Shown here: in pieces, positions 8,523 to 16,760 of the stretch | Numbering within the stretch: the first letter of the stretch is position 1 | How the letters are laid out: each line of letters begins with the position of its first letter | Translations under genes and position numbers: made by a program | DNA from: Streptomyces canus | Lineage (GTDB): Bacteria > Actinomycetota > Actinomycetes > Streptomycetales > Streptomycetaceae | Reading direction: 5' to 3' | DNA: 64,000 nucleotides | Assembly: GCF_041435015.1 (NCBI RefSeq) | Contig: NZ_CP107989.1 | Location: forward strand, 7,068,001-7,132,000 | Notes under the pieces: model-generated | The model's database searches: none | What the model was told of the DNA's origin: nothing | Seen by the model: the letters and a program-made list of their open reading frames with translations, nothing else

Positions 8523-9452
8523 TCAGGCACCGTGCTCGGCGATGAGCTCGCGAGCAGCGTCGAGGTCCTCGGGGGTCTTCAGTGCCAGCGTCTTGACGCC
8601 GGGCAGCGCGCGCTTGGCGAGGCCGACCAGCGTGCCGCCGGGGGAGACCTCGATGAACGCGGTGGCGCCGAGCTGCTTGAACGTCTCCATGCACAGGTCC
8701 CAGCGCACCGGGTTGGCGACCTGCCCGACCAGTCGCTCCAGCACCTCGGCGCCGGTGGCGACGGCCTGGCCGTCCTTGTTGGAGACGTAGGTGACCGTCG
8801 GGTCGGCTGCCGCCAGGTCGGCGGCGGCCTTGGCGAGCGCGTCGACCGCGGGAGCCATGTGGTGCGTGTGGAAGGCGCCGGCGACCTTGAGCGGGACGAC
8901 CTTGCGGACGCCCTCGGGCTTGTCGTCGTTCAGCACGGCGAGCTGCTCCAGCGTGCCCGCGGCGACGATCTGCCCCGCGCCGTTGACGTTCGCCGGGGTC
9001 AGACCCAGCTTCTCCAGGTGCGCGACCGAGACTTCGGGGTCGCCGCCGAGCAGCGCCGACATGCCGGTCTCGGTGATCGCGGCGGCGTCGGCCATGGCCA
9101 GACCCCGCCTGCGTACGAGGGTGAGCGCGGCGGTGTCGTCCAGAACGCCCGCGAAGGCGGCGGCGGTGATCTCACCGACACTGTGCCCGGCGACCGCGCC
9201 GGGGGCGATGTCGGTGATGGCACCGAGTGCCGAGGCGGACAGGATCCCGGCCGCGACCAGCAGCGGCTGGGCCACCGCGGTGTCACGGATGGCGTCCGCG
9301 TCGGCCTGTGTGCCGTAGTGGGCGAGGTCCAGGCCGATGGCGTCGGACCACGCGGCGACGCGGTCCGCGGCACCGGGGAGTTCGAGCCAGGGGGTCAGGA
9401 AGCCGGGCGTCTGGGCGCCCTGGCCGGGAGCGACGAGTACGAGCACTCTCAC
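8523..9452 (-). CDS. fabD: Malonyl-CoA:ACP malonyltransferase
   Basis: Transfers malonyl groups from CoA to ACP, feeding FabH and FabF. The 309 residues show the oxyanion motif APGQGAQTPG near the N-terminus, the active serine at residue 91 in GHSVGE, and the catalytic histidine in the C-terminal half. Two in-frame GTG codons lie close together, at 9452 and 9446. Homologues beginning LVLVAPGQGAQ suggest the second may be the real start. It is the first fab enzyme gene after the regulator fasR. Confidence 0.96.
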   Translation of the reverse strand: MRVLVLVAPGQGAQTPGFLTPWLELPGAADRVAAWSDAIGLDLAHYGTQADADAIRDTAVAQPLLVAAGILSASALGAITDIAPGAVAGHSVGEITAAAFAGVLDDTAALTLVRRRGLAMADAAAITETGMSALLGGDPEVSVAHLEKLGLTPANVNGAGQIVAAGTLEQLAVLNDDKPEGVRKVVPLKVAGAFHTHHMAPAVDALAKAAADLAAADPTVTYVSNKDGQAVATGAEVLERLVGQVANPVRWDLCMETFKQLGATAFIEVSPGGTLVGLAKRALPGVKTLALKTPEDLDAARELIAEHGA

Positions 9453-9464
9453 ACTCTCTCTTGA

Positions 9465-9533
9465 GGGCGGCCCAAGCCGCCCGTGGGGACAGGGACGAAG
9501 AACATGGAGGGGTTTTGTGGGCCCCCGACAAAA
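9465..9533 (-). promoter_or_regulatory. fabD upstream region with dyad and leader hairpin
   Basis: Between the fasR stop and fabD lies a symmetric element TTTTGT-N9-ACAAAA (9513-9533), a plausible regulator site. Nearer the start is a 7-bp hairpin GGGCGGC/GCCGCCC with a CCAA loop (9465-9482). FasR activates the fab operon promoter in S. coelicolor (established). That this dyad is its site is inference. Confidence 0.45.
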
Positions 9534-9535
9534 GC

Positions 9536-10741
9536 CTAGGGCTGGGGATCTCCGTCGGCCAGACGCCCCAGGATGAGCGCGATCCGCAGGGTGAACGCCG
9601 AACGTACATCGGAGGGCGACCAGCCGGTGACGTCAGTCACACGTCGAAGCCGGTAGCGCACGGTGTTGGGATGCACGAAAAGCATCCGGGCCGCACCCTC
9701 CAGACTGGACGCCTGTTCGAGGTAGACGGAGAGCGTCTCCAGGAGCGCGGAACCGGCCTCCTCCAGCGGTCTGTAGATCTCCTCCACCAACTGCTGGCGC
9801 GCACTGGGATCCCCGGCCATCGCGCGTTCCGGAAGCAGGTCGTCCGCCAGGACCGGGCGCGGAGCGTCCTGCCAGGCGGAACACGCCTTGAGCCCGGCGG
9901 CGGCGGCCTGCGCGGACCGGGTGGCGGCGAGCAGATCGGGTACGACGGGCCCCGCGACCACGGGTCCGGCCGCATAAGGCCCGATCAGGGACTTGGCCAC
10001 GGCGAGGGGGTTGTCGCTGCCGCCCGCGATGACGACCAGTCGGGAGCCGAGCACTCCGGTCAGCACCTGGAGCTTGGCGTGCCGGGCGGCCCGTCGGATG
10101 GCCTCGACGGTCAGCTCGGAGTCGCCGTCGGGAGCGGTGCCGAGGAGGACGCACACATGCTCGGGAGCGTTCCAGCCCAGCGCGGCGGCCCTGCTCACGG
10201 CCCCCTCGTCGGCCTCACCGCTGAGCACGGCGTTCACGACGAGCGACTCCAGCCGGGCGTCCCAGGCACCGCGTGCCTCGGCGGCCTGGGCGTAGACCTG
10301 GGCGGTGGCGAAGGCGATCTCGCGGGCGTACACGAGCAGGGCCTCGCGCAGCACGGACTCGTCACCGGGGGCGGCGACCTCGTCGATCGCGCTCTCCATG
10401 ACCTCGATGGTCGTCCTGACCATCTCCACGGTCTGGCGGAGCGTGATGGCCCGGGTCAGCTCACGGGGAGCGGTCCCGAACACGTCGGTGGAGATGGCCT
10501 GCGGGGCGTCCGGATGCCGGAACCACTCGGTGAAGGCCGCGATACCGGCCTGGGCGACCAACCCGATCCAGGAACGGTTCTCCGGAGGCATGGCCCGGTA
10601 CCACGGCAGCGTCTCGTCCATGCGCGCGATGGCCTGCTGCGCGAGAGACCCGGACGACTTCTCCAGCCGCTTCAGGGTCGCGACATGGGCGTGGACGCCG
10701 GGCGCGTCGGGGTCGGACTTGCGGTGTTCGGGTTCGGGCAC
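9536..10741 (-). CDS. fasR: PucR-type regulator of fatty-acid synthesis (FasR)
   Basis: Transcription factor that in S. coelicolor activates the adjacent fabD-fabH-acpP-fabF operon, which matches the position here. The 401-residue protein ends in a PucR-type helix-turn-helix: SSLEGAARMLFVHPNTVRYR followed by LRRVTDVTGWSPSDVRSAFT. A GGDEF-like or sensory middle and an N-terminal helical part precede it. The GTG at 10741 was taken as start. The pirin gene diverges across 82 bp. The Mycobacterium tuberculosis homologue Rv2242 likewise sits directly before fabD. Confidence 0.93.
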   Translation of the reverse strand: MPEPEHRKSDPDAPGVHAHVATLKRLEKSSGSLAQQAIARMDETLPWYRAMPPENRSWIGLVAQAGIAAFTEWFRHPDAPQAISTDVFGTAPRELTRAITLRQTVEMVRTTIEVMESAIDEVAAPGDESVLREALLVYAREIAFATAQVYAQAAEARGAWDARLESLVVNAVLSGEADEGAVSRAAALGWNAPEHVCVLLGTAPDGDSELTVEAIRRAARHAKLQVLTGVLGSRLVVIAGGSDNPLAVAKSLIGPYAAGPVVAGPVVPDLLAATRSAQAAAAGLKACSAWQDAPRPVLADDLLPERAMAGDPSARQQLVEEIYRPLEEAGSALLETLSVYLEQASSLEGAARMLFVHPNTVRYRLRRVTDVTGWSPSDVRSAFTLRIALILGRLADGDPQP

Positions 10742-10823
10742 GGGGACAAGACTGCCTTATCCGGACGTCAACGCGCGCCGCCGGGTACCGACTGCGGCCC
10801 ACCCCGGGGACTACCGTGGTCCC

Positions 10824-11477
10824 GTGACGGACGTACGGCGCGCGACGGAGCGCTACCCAGGCGGGGATCCCGGGGCCGGGATCGAGTCGTGGCACGCCTT
10901 CTCGTTCGGGCCGCACTACGACCCCGACAACCTCCGCTTCGGCGCGCTGATCGCCTGCAACGAGGAACGGCTCGTGCCCGGCGCCGGGTTCGACGAGCAT
11001 CCGCACAGCCACACCGAGATCGTGACGTGGGTGGTCGAGGGGGAGCTGACGCACCGGGACTCGACGGGGCACGAGACGGTCGTACGCGCCGGTGACGTCC
11101 AGCGGCTCAGCGCCGCCGCGGGCGTCCGGCACATCGAGCGCAACGACGCCGAGACCCCGCTGACCTTCGTGCAGACCTGGCTGGCGCCCCTGGAGCCGGG
11201 CGGTGAGCCGGCGTACGAGATCGTCCGCGGGATCGCCGACTCCACGCCGTACGCCGTCCCGGAGGCGGGCGCGATGCTCCACGTGCGGCGGCTGGCCGCG
11301 GGGGAGCGGACCGCGGTGCCGGACGGGCGGTATCTGTACGTCCATGTCGTGCGGGGCGAAGTGCGGCTGGACGGCGAGGAGTTGGGGCCGGGCGACGCGG
11401 CCCGGGTCACCGACGCCAAGGAACGGGATTTGGTGGCGGCGACCCCGGCCGAGCTGCTGGTGTGGGAGATGTCCTAG
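10824..11477 (+). CDS. Pirin family cupin protein
   Basis: Metal-binding bicupin. Pirins act as quercetinase-like dioxygenases or modulators of partner proteins, and the role here is unknown. The 217 residues show the N-terminal pirin signature GIESWHAFSFGPHYDP and the metal ligands in DEHPHSHTEI plus the later GVRHIERND. The start GTG (VTDVRRATERY) gives the normal N-terminus for the family; codons further upstream read antisense through fasR. Its TAG stop overlaps the stop of the convergent serine hydrolase gene in the shared bases CTAG. Confidence 0.9.
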   Translation: MTDVRRATERYPGGDPGAGIESWHAFSFGPHYDPDNLRFGALIACNEERLVPGAGFDEHPHSHTEIVTWVVEGELTHRDSTGHETVVRAGDVQRLSAAAGVRHIERNDAETPLTFVQTWLAPLEPGGEPAYEIVRGIADSTPYAVPEAGAMLHVRRLAAGERTAVPDGRYLYVHVVRGEVRLDGEELGPGDAARVTDAKERDLVAATPAELLVWEMS

Positions 11478-12289
11478 AGGCTTGCCAGCACGGCGTCGGT
11501 GAACGCCGGCCACGCCTCGACCGCCCACGGTCCGAACGCGCGGTCGGTCAGCGCCACACAGGCCGCCCCCGCGTCCGGGTCGATCCACAGGAACGTGCCG
11601 GACTGGCCGAAGTGCCCGAAGGTGCGCGGGGAGGACGAAGAGCCCGTCCAGTGGGGGGACTTGCCGTCGCGGATCTCGAAGCCGAGGCCCCAGTCGTTGG
11701 GGTTCTGGTGGCCGTAGCCGGGGAGCACGCCCTTCGTGCCCGGGTACTGGACCGTCATCGCCTCCGCGACCGTGCGCGGGTCCAGCAGCCGTGGCGCCTG
11801 CACCTCCGCCGCGAACCGGAGAAGATCCTCGACCGTCGACACACCGTCCTTCGCGGGGGAACCCTCCAGGGACGTCGACGCCATGCCCAGTGGCTCGAGC
11901 ACCGCCTGCCGCAGATACTCCGCGAACGGGATGTCCGTCGCCTTGGCGACATGGTCGCCGAGCTGCTCGAACCCTGCGTTCGAGTACAGCCGCCGCTCCC
12001 CGGGAGCAGCCGTCACCCGGTGCTCGTCGAAGGCCAGCCCCGAGGTGTGCGCGAGCAGATGACGCACCGTCGATCCGCTCGGCCCGGCCGGCTCGTCGAG
12101 CTCGATCGCTCCCTCCTCGTACGCGACGAGGACGGCGTACGCGGCGAGCGGCTTGGTGACCGAGGCCAGCGGGAAGCGCCGGTCGACAGGACCGTGGATA
12201 CCGAGGACCGTGCCGTCACCGCGCACCACCCCTGCCGCGGCGGTGGGAACCGGCCAGTTTTCGATCAACGCGAGGCTCTGCAAGGACAT
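11474..12289 (-). CDS. Serine hydrolase of the beta-lactamase/penicillin-binding fold
   Basis: Class C beta-lactamase-like enzyme of 271 residues. The SxxK motif is SVTK in PLASVTKPLA and the YxN motif is YSN in RLYSNAGFEQ. There is no signal peptide, so it is probably a cytoplasmic esterase or amidase rather than a cell-wall enzyme or antibiotic-resistance determinant. The ATG at 12289 was chosen; a weak upstream extension is possible but would enter the adjacent MITE-like repeat. Convergent with pirin, sharing stop-codon bases. Confidence 0.87.
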   Translation of the reverse strand: MSLQSLALIENWPVPTAAAGVVRGDGTVLGIHGPVDRRFPLASVTKPLAAYAVLVAYEEGAIELDEPAGPSGSTVRHLLAHTSGLAFDEHRVTAAPGERRLYSNAGFEQLGDHVAKATDIPFAEYLRQAVLEPLGMASTSLEGSPAKDGVSTVEDLLRFAAEVQAPRLLDPRTVAEAMTVQYPGTKGVLPGYGHQNPNDWGLGFEIRDGKSPHWTGSSSSPRTFGHFGQSGTFLWIDPDAGAACVALTDRAFGPWAVEAWPAFTDAVLASL

Positions 12290-12299
12290 GCCGTCGAGA

Positions 12300-12521
12300 C
12301 TAGGGCCTGTCCGGCGGATCATGCCGACGTCGCGGGGTCTGGTACGCACTCCCCCACTGCCCAAAAGGCGTGGGGGGACCCCCAGCGGCGTTGTCGTCCC
12401 TCGCCGACGCTCCGCGTCGACTCCCTCCTCCGCCTTGCAGCTGCACGCACCAGACCCCGCTCACCTGCACTGATCAGGCACCGTTGCTCGCAGTCGGCCT
12501 GATCCGCCGGACAGGCCCTAG
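12300..12521. mobile_element. MITE-like element with 22-bp perfect terminal inverted repeats
   Basis: A 222-bp non-coding block is bounded by perfect 22-bp inverted repeats (12300-12321 and 12500-12521), each ending in CTAGGGCC outward. Nested inside is a second inverted repeat (12332-12346 against 12446-12460, 14 of 15 bases) and a smaller CCCCCAC/GTGGGGG hairpin (12351-12376). There is no open frame of its own. It sits exactly between two genes, 10 bp from one start and 4 bp from one stop codon. Streptomyces genomes carry families of such repeats. Calling it a non-autonomous transposon relic is inference. Confidence 0.75.
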
Positions 12522-12525
12522 CCGC

Positions 12526-12996
12526 TCAGAGCTTCAGCATCATCGTGGGGTCCGGCTTGTGGACGAAGCCGAGGGAGACGTAGAGCGGCTCGGCCTCCGG
12601 GGACGCGGTCAGCATGACCTGACCGGCGCCCCGCTCGCGGAACCACGCCAGCAGTTCGTCCATGCACGCGCGCGCGTAGCCGCGCCGACGCGCGTCCGGG
12701 TCGGTGGCGACGCTGAAGACGTACCCGGCCAGGCCGTGCGGATTGGCCGCCTTCCCGATCCGGTAGTCGACCGTCCCGACCACCAGTGCCGCCAGCATCC
12801 CCGGCCGGTCCGGGTGGTCGACGACGAAGGCCGCGAAGTCGCCGTCGGCCTCGGCCAGCTTCCCCCGCAGCGACGGCAGCGCCTCCGTGTGCCACGCTGT
12901 GGAGCTGTCGCCGCCGGGCAGAGCGTCGATCATCACCTGGCGCAGCCGCAGTACTTCTTCGGCGTCCTCGGTCGTGGCACGGCGTACGAGACTCAT
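12526..12996 (-). CDS. GNAT family N-acetyltransferase
   Basis: Acetyl-CoA-dependent acetyltransferase of 156 residues with unknown substrate. The GNAT acetyl-CoA loop is visible as FSVATDPDARRRGYARACMD, with motif B near LYVSLGFVHKPD at the C-terminus. The ATG at 12996 was chosen because upstream codons run into the divergent MerR promoter. Its stop codon lies 4 bp from the MITE-like element, which may now provide the 3' end of its transcript. Confidence 0.88.
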   Translation of the reverse strand: MSLVRRATTEDAEEVLRLRQVMIDALPGGDSSTAWHTEALPSLRGKLAEADGDFAAFVVDHPDRPGMLAALVVGTVDYRIGKAANPHGLAGYVFSVATDPDARRRGYARACMDELLAWFRERGAGQVMLTASPEAEPLYVSLGFVHKPDPTMMLKL

Positions 12997-13055
12997 GCAC
13001 CGCACGTTAGCGATCGCACCCGAGAGCCGTCCTGCCGATTTCTTACCGGTTCCGC

Positions 13056-13086
13056 TTGCTTCGAGTGCACTCCAAGGCCATAGCGT
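13056..13086 (+). promoter_or_regulatory. MerR-type promoter with 19-bp spacer and operator dyad
   Basis: A -35 box TTGCTT (13056-13061) and a -10 box TAGCGT (13081-13086) are separated by 19 bp, the stretched spacing typical of MerR-activated promoters. A dyad, CTTCGAGTGCACTCCAAG (13059-13076), occupies the spacer. It resembles the operators of NmlR/AdhR-type MerR proteins. Transcription would start at about 13093, right at the MerR ATG, implying a leaderless mRNA. Confidence 0.8.
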
Positions 13087-13093
13087 TGGGGTC

Positions 13094-13558
13094 ATGACGG
13101 TGATGGAGACCACGGGTACCAGGACCGACAGCTGCGCGGCTCCGCCGCACCCCCACCGGCGTCCGGCCGGACAGGACAGCTACACGATCAGCGAGGTCGT
13201 CGCCTTCACCGGCCTGACCGCGCACACCCTGCGCTGGTACGAGCGCATCGGCCTGATGCCGCACATCGACCGCTCGCACACCGGCCAGCGTCGCTACAGC
13301 AACCGCGACCTCGACTGGCTCGACCTCGTCGGCAAGCTCCGGCTCACCGGCATGCCGGTCGCCGACATGGTGCGGTACGCGGAACTGGTGCGGGAGGGCG
13401 ACCACACGTTCACCGAACGGTTCGAGCTCCTGGAGACGACCCGCCGGGACGTCCTGTCCCGGATCGCGGAGCTCCAGGACACGCTCGCCGTGCTCGACCG
13501 GAAGATCAGCTTCTACGCCGACGCCGGTCGCGCCTACGAAACGGAGAAGGCAGGATGA
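13094..13558 (+). CDS. MerR family regulator (NmlR/AdhR-like)
   Basis: Activator of 154 residues. The winged helix-turn-helix is at about residues 30-100 (YTISEVVAFTGLTAHTLRWY, ERIGLMPHIDRS), followed by a coiled coil. The ATG at 13094 fits the promoter geometry; a second in-frame ATG lies at 13103. The dyad in its own promoter suggests autoregulation. The gene overlaps the following aldo-keto reductase by 4 bp (ATGA), so both are translated together. Related regulators respond to aldehydes or other electrophiles, so detoxification by the reductase is a reasonable inference. Confidence 0.92.
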   Translation: MTVMETTGTRTDSCAAPPHPHRRPAGQDSYTISEVVAFTGLTAHTLRWYERIGLMPHIDRSHTGQRRYSNRDLDWLDLVGKLRLTGMPVADMVRYAELVREGDHTFTERFELLETTRRDVLSRIAELQDTLAVLDRKISFYADAGRAYETEKAG

Positions 13559-14571
13559 CGGACAGCACCATCCCGACCGCACGGCTCGGCGACACCGGTC
13601 CCGAGGTCGGAGCCCAGGGACTCGGCTGCATGGGCATGAGTTTCGCGTACGGCCCCACGGACGCGAAGGAGTCCCGGGCCACCCTGGAGCGGGCGCTGGA
13701 ACTAGGCATCACGCTCTACGACACGGCGGACGCCTACGGCAACGGGGAGAACGAGAAGTTCCTGTCCCCGTTCTTCAAGGCCCACCGCGACGAGGTCGTG
13801 ATCGCCACCAAGTTCGCCCTGTCGATCCCGCCGGAGGACCCGACCCGGCGGATCATCCGCAACGACCCGCCGTACATCCGCCAGGCCGTCGAGGCGAGCC
13901 TGAAGCGCCTCGACGTCGAGGCGATCGACCTCTACTACATGCACCGGCGCGATGTGCACGTGCCGATCGTGGAGTCCGTCGGCACCATGGCCGAGCTGGT
14001 GCGCGAGGGCAAGGTCAAGCACCTGGGCCTGAGCGAGGTCACCGCCGCGGAGCTGCGTGCGGCGCAGGCGGTGCACCCCATCGCCGCCGTGCAGTCGGAG
14101 TGGTCCCTGTTCAGCCGTGACATCGAGGCCAAGGTGGTCCCGGCGGCCCGCGAGCTGGGCGTGGCGCTCGTGCCGTACTCGCCGCTCGGGCGCGGCTTCC
14201 TCACCGGGTCCTTCACCAACGCCGACAAGGACCTCACCGCCGACGACTTCCGCCGCCAGCAGCCCCGCTTCACGGGCGAGAACGCGACGGCGAACGCGGC
14301 CCTGCTGGAGCCGATCCGTACGGTCGCCGAGGCCCACGGAGTCTCCCTGGGCCAGGTCGCCCTGGCCTGGGTCCAGCAGCAGAGCGCGGTGCACGACCTC
14401 CCGGTGATCCCGATCCCGGGCACCCGCAAGCCCGGCAGGGTGGCGGAGAACGCGGCGGCGACGGGCATCGAGCTCACCAAGGAGGAGCTGGAGCTCCTGG
14501 AGCCGATCGCGGCACAGGTGGCGGGCGACCGGTACGCGGACATGCGGTTCTCGTCCGCCGGCCGGGAGTGA
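13555..14571 (+). CDS. Aldo/keto reductase
   Basis: NADPH-dependent reductase of aldehydes or ketones, 338 residues. The catalytic set is visible: Asp and Tyr in YDTADAYGNGENE, Lys in VIATKFALS and His in YYMHRRD. The C-terminal IPIPGTRKPGRVAEN segment binds the cofactor. It starts inside the stop of the MerR gene and so shares its mRNA and control. A second, different aldo-keto reductase lies at 54233-55210. The physiological substrate is unknown. Confidence 0.94.
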   Translation: MTDSTIPTARLGDTGPEVGAQGLGCMGMSFAYGPTDAKESRATLERALELGITLYDTADAYGNGENEKFLSPFFKAHRDEVVIATKFALSIPPEDPTRRIIRNDPPYIRQAVEASLKRLDVEAIDLYYMHRRDVHVPIVESVGTMAELVREGKVKHLGLSEVTAAELRAAQAVHPIAAVQSEWSLFSRDIEAKVVPAARELGVALVPYSPLGRGFLTGSFTNADKDLTADDFRRQQPRFTGENATANAALLEPIRTVAEAHGVSLGQVALAWVQQQSAVHDLPVIPIPGTRKPGRVAENAAATGIELTKEELELLEPIAAQVAGDRYADMRFSSAGRE

Positions 14572-14572
14572 G

Positions 14573-15430
14573 CTAGAGCTCCGCCAGCAACTCCGCCTTC
14601 TTCACGGAGAACTCCTCGTCGGTGACCAGGCCCGCCTGGTGCAGTTCTCCGAGGTGGCGGATGCGCTCGGCGATGTCGGCGGGGTCCCGGCGCGGCGCGG
14701 TCGCGGCCGGGACCGCCGCCGCGGGCCCCCGTCGGCGTACGGCGGCCAGGACCGCCGCCGCGAACGGCAGCGACTCATGGACCGGCCCGTACCCGAGCCC
14801 GAACACCACCGCCGCCGGATCCTGATCCGCCTGCACCGGCCCCGGCTCCCCGCGCAGCAGCCGCAGATGCCCCTCGAAGACCTCCGGCGACCGCCACTCC
14901 ACCCCGGTCAGCTCGGACACCGGGAAACTCTGGTCGCCGGCCTTCCACTTCGCCGAGGACGCTCCCGTCCAGAACCACCGGAAGTGCACGGTACGGCCGT
15001 CGAAGGACGCCTTCCCGTCGTACGCCTTGAACTGCAACGGCACCTCGGGCGCCGGCACCAGGAATCGTTCGGCCGGCTCGTCGTCCTCTTTCAGGAGCGT
15101 GCGCAACTCGTCCGCGTAGTACTCGGCGAGCGTCTCCTTGTCGCCCGGCAGCACCAGCCGGTACGGATCGCACCCTTCCTTCAGCTGCCCCGCCGCCGCC
15201 TCCACGAGCGGATCCGCCCCCGGTCGCGGCTCGGCGTGCAACACCACCGTGCCCCGCTTGCCGGGAGTCAGCGTCACCCCGGAGATCGCCTCCAGGGGGA
15301 TCCGCCGCTCTCCCAGCGCCTGGAAGAGCTTCGGTGTTCGAATCCCCCGTTCGTAGCGGATGAGCACGGAGTCGGACTCGAACTCCCAGGCGGCATGAAA
15401 TCCGGCCAGTACGTCACCCATGCGGGTCAT
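14573..15430 (-). CDS. DUF4429 protein with C-terminal SHOCT domain
   Basis: Unknown function, 285 residues. Two similar beta-rich DUF4429 units are visible (about 10-110 and 125-230), each with the pattern RYERGIRTPK or VHFRWFWTG and a GVTLTPG or TGVEWRSPE strand. A short SHOCT helix pair ends the protein (AERIRHLGELHQAGLVTDEE). The SHOCT domain is usually an oligomerisation or membrane-associated tail. The start is uncertain: ATG 15430, ATG 15421 or an upstream GTG. It is convergent with the aldo-keto reductase, with 1 bp between the stops. Confidence 0.85.
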   Translation of the reverse strand: MTRMGDVLAGFHAAWEFESDSVLIRYERGIRTPKLFQALGERRIPLEAISGVTLTPGKRGTVVLHAEPRPGADPLVEAAAGQLKEGCDPYRLVLPGDKETLAEYYADELRTLLKEDDEPAERFLVPAPEVPLQFKAYDGKASFDGRTVHFRWFWTGASSAKWKAGDQSFPVSELTGVEWRSPEVFEGHLRLLRGEPGPVQADQDPAAVVFGLGYGPVHESLPFAAAVLAAVRRRGPAAAVPAATAPRRDPADIAERIRHLGELHQAGLVTDEEFSVKKAELLAEL

Positions 15431-15488
15431 CGTATTCGGCACGAGCTTCTTCGTCCCCTCCTCGCGCAGACCGCAGTTCCTGCAGTCT

Positions 15489-16706
15489 CTACGCGCGTCC
15501 GGCCGTGGCCGTGCCGGACAAACCGGCGCGACAGGCTTCGTCCTCGTGGGCGCAGTGCACTGAGCGGTATGCGCCAATGCCGATCTCGGCGAAGTTGAGC
15601 AGGCTCTCCGTTCCGGGCTCGAAGTAACCGGCGTGACCGTCCGCACCCCGCGCGGACAGCACGCGCGCGCCGAACGCGGAGGACACCGGGTCGGCGCCGT
15701 GGCCGAGCCCACCGACCTCCATGTACGGCACGTCCTGGATCCAGTCGTCGGCGTCCCGCATCGCCCACACATGGGCGGTGGTACGCAGATGGGAGGCGTT
15801 GGCGACCCGCATCCCGGGGCTGCCGGCCACCGCGATGTCGGCCACCCGGTCGGGCAGTGTGCGCGCGGCCACCCCGCACACCACGGAGCCGTAGCTGTGG
15901 CAGAACAGGGAGACCGGCGAGGCGCCGGGCAGTGCGCGCACCAGCGCGTTCAGCCGGACGGCGCCGGTCTCGGCGCGCATCGCGGTGGCCGAGTCGATGC
16001 CGAGTCCGGCGGGTGCCGTGTAGTCGGCCCAGGCGATCACCGCCGTACGCGTGGCAGGGCTCGCCGCACGTTCGGCCTGGTAGAGGGCCTTGGCCATGCC
16101 GACCGGCGCGGAGTAACTGCGGCTGGTGCGCTGGAAGGTGAGCAGGTCGGTGTCGACGCCGGGCACGACGAGGGAGATCCGCTCGGCCGTGCCGAGATCG
16201 CCGAAGACCTCCGCGACCCGGCCGGAGCCGTCGGGGTCGAAGGCGAGGATGTGGCGCTCCGGAGCCGTCAGCGACTCGAAGCGGTGCATACGGCGGCCCG
16301 CCTCCTGCTGACCGGCCGGCGTGAGCCGGGTGTCGTGCATGCGGCTGCGCTCGACGGTACGGGCCTGCAGGAGCGCGAGGCGGTTGGCCTGGTAGCGCAG
16401 GGTGACGGGGGCGCCGTTCATGTTGCCGACCGCGAGCGGGTAGCGCTGGGCGAGGTGGACCCGCTCCTGGGAGGTGAGCGAGGCGAAGAAGCGCGTGAGC
16501 CGGTCGGGGGCGGTGTCCGGGTCGGGCAGCGGGTGTCCGTGCAGGCGACCGTCCGCCCAGGACTCGAGCGAGGCCTGGAGAGGCGTGGCCTCCCTCTGGT
16601 TGCGCAGCGCGGTCCAGCCGGTGGTCGCCAGCATCACGAACACCACGGCCAGCGCGAGCAGTGCGCGCCAGACGTTGAGTTGCGGGGAGGTGTCGAAGGA
16701 AGTCAC
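15489..16706 (-). CDS. Alpha/beta hydrolase, DUF1023 family, N-terminally anchored
   Basis: Probable membrane-anchored or exported hydrolase of 405 residues. A transmembrane or signal segment lies at about 14-32 (ALLALAVVFVMLATTGW). The catalytic domain has the nucleophile in LFCHSYGSVVCG and a late histidine region DGHAGYFEP, with ISLVVPGVDTDL as the first strand. DUF1023 hydrolases are common in actinobacteria and their substrate is not established. The start is a GTG. Confidence 0.87.
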   Translation of the reverse strand: MTSFDTSPQLNVWRALLALAVVFVMLATTGWTALRNQREATPLQASLESWADGRLHGHPLPDPDTAPDRLTRFFASLTSQERVHLAQRYPLAVGNMNGAPVTLRYQANRLALLQARTVERSRMHDTRLTPAGQQEAGRRMHRFESLTAPERHILAFDPDGSGRVAEVFGDLGTAERISLVVPGVDTDLLTFQRTSRSYSAPVGMAKALYQAERAASPATRTAVIAWADYTAPAGLGIDSATAMRAETGAVRLNALVRALPGASPVSLFCHSYGSVVCGVAARTLPDRVADIAVAGSPGMRVANASHLRTTAHVWAMRDADDWIQDVPYMEVGGLGHGADPVSSAFGARVLSARGADGHAGYFEPGTESLLNFAEIGIGAYRSVHCAHEDEACRAGLSGTATAGRA

Positions 16707-16760
16707 TGAAAGGACACACTAGGAGAACGGGACGGTCTCGGGTTAATCCAGTGACGGGGA

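Noticed and set aside
11474..12289. Antibiotic-resistance beta-lactamase
   Set aside because: It has the SxxK and YxN fold motifs but no signal peptide, and the family is mostly esterases or amidases.
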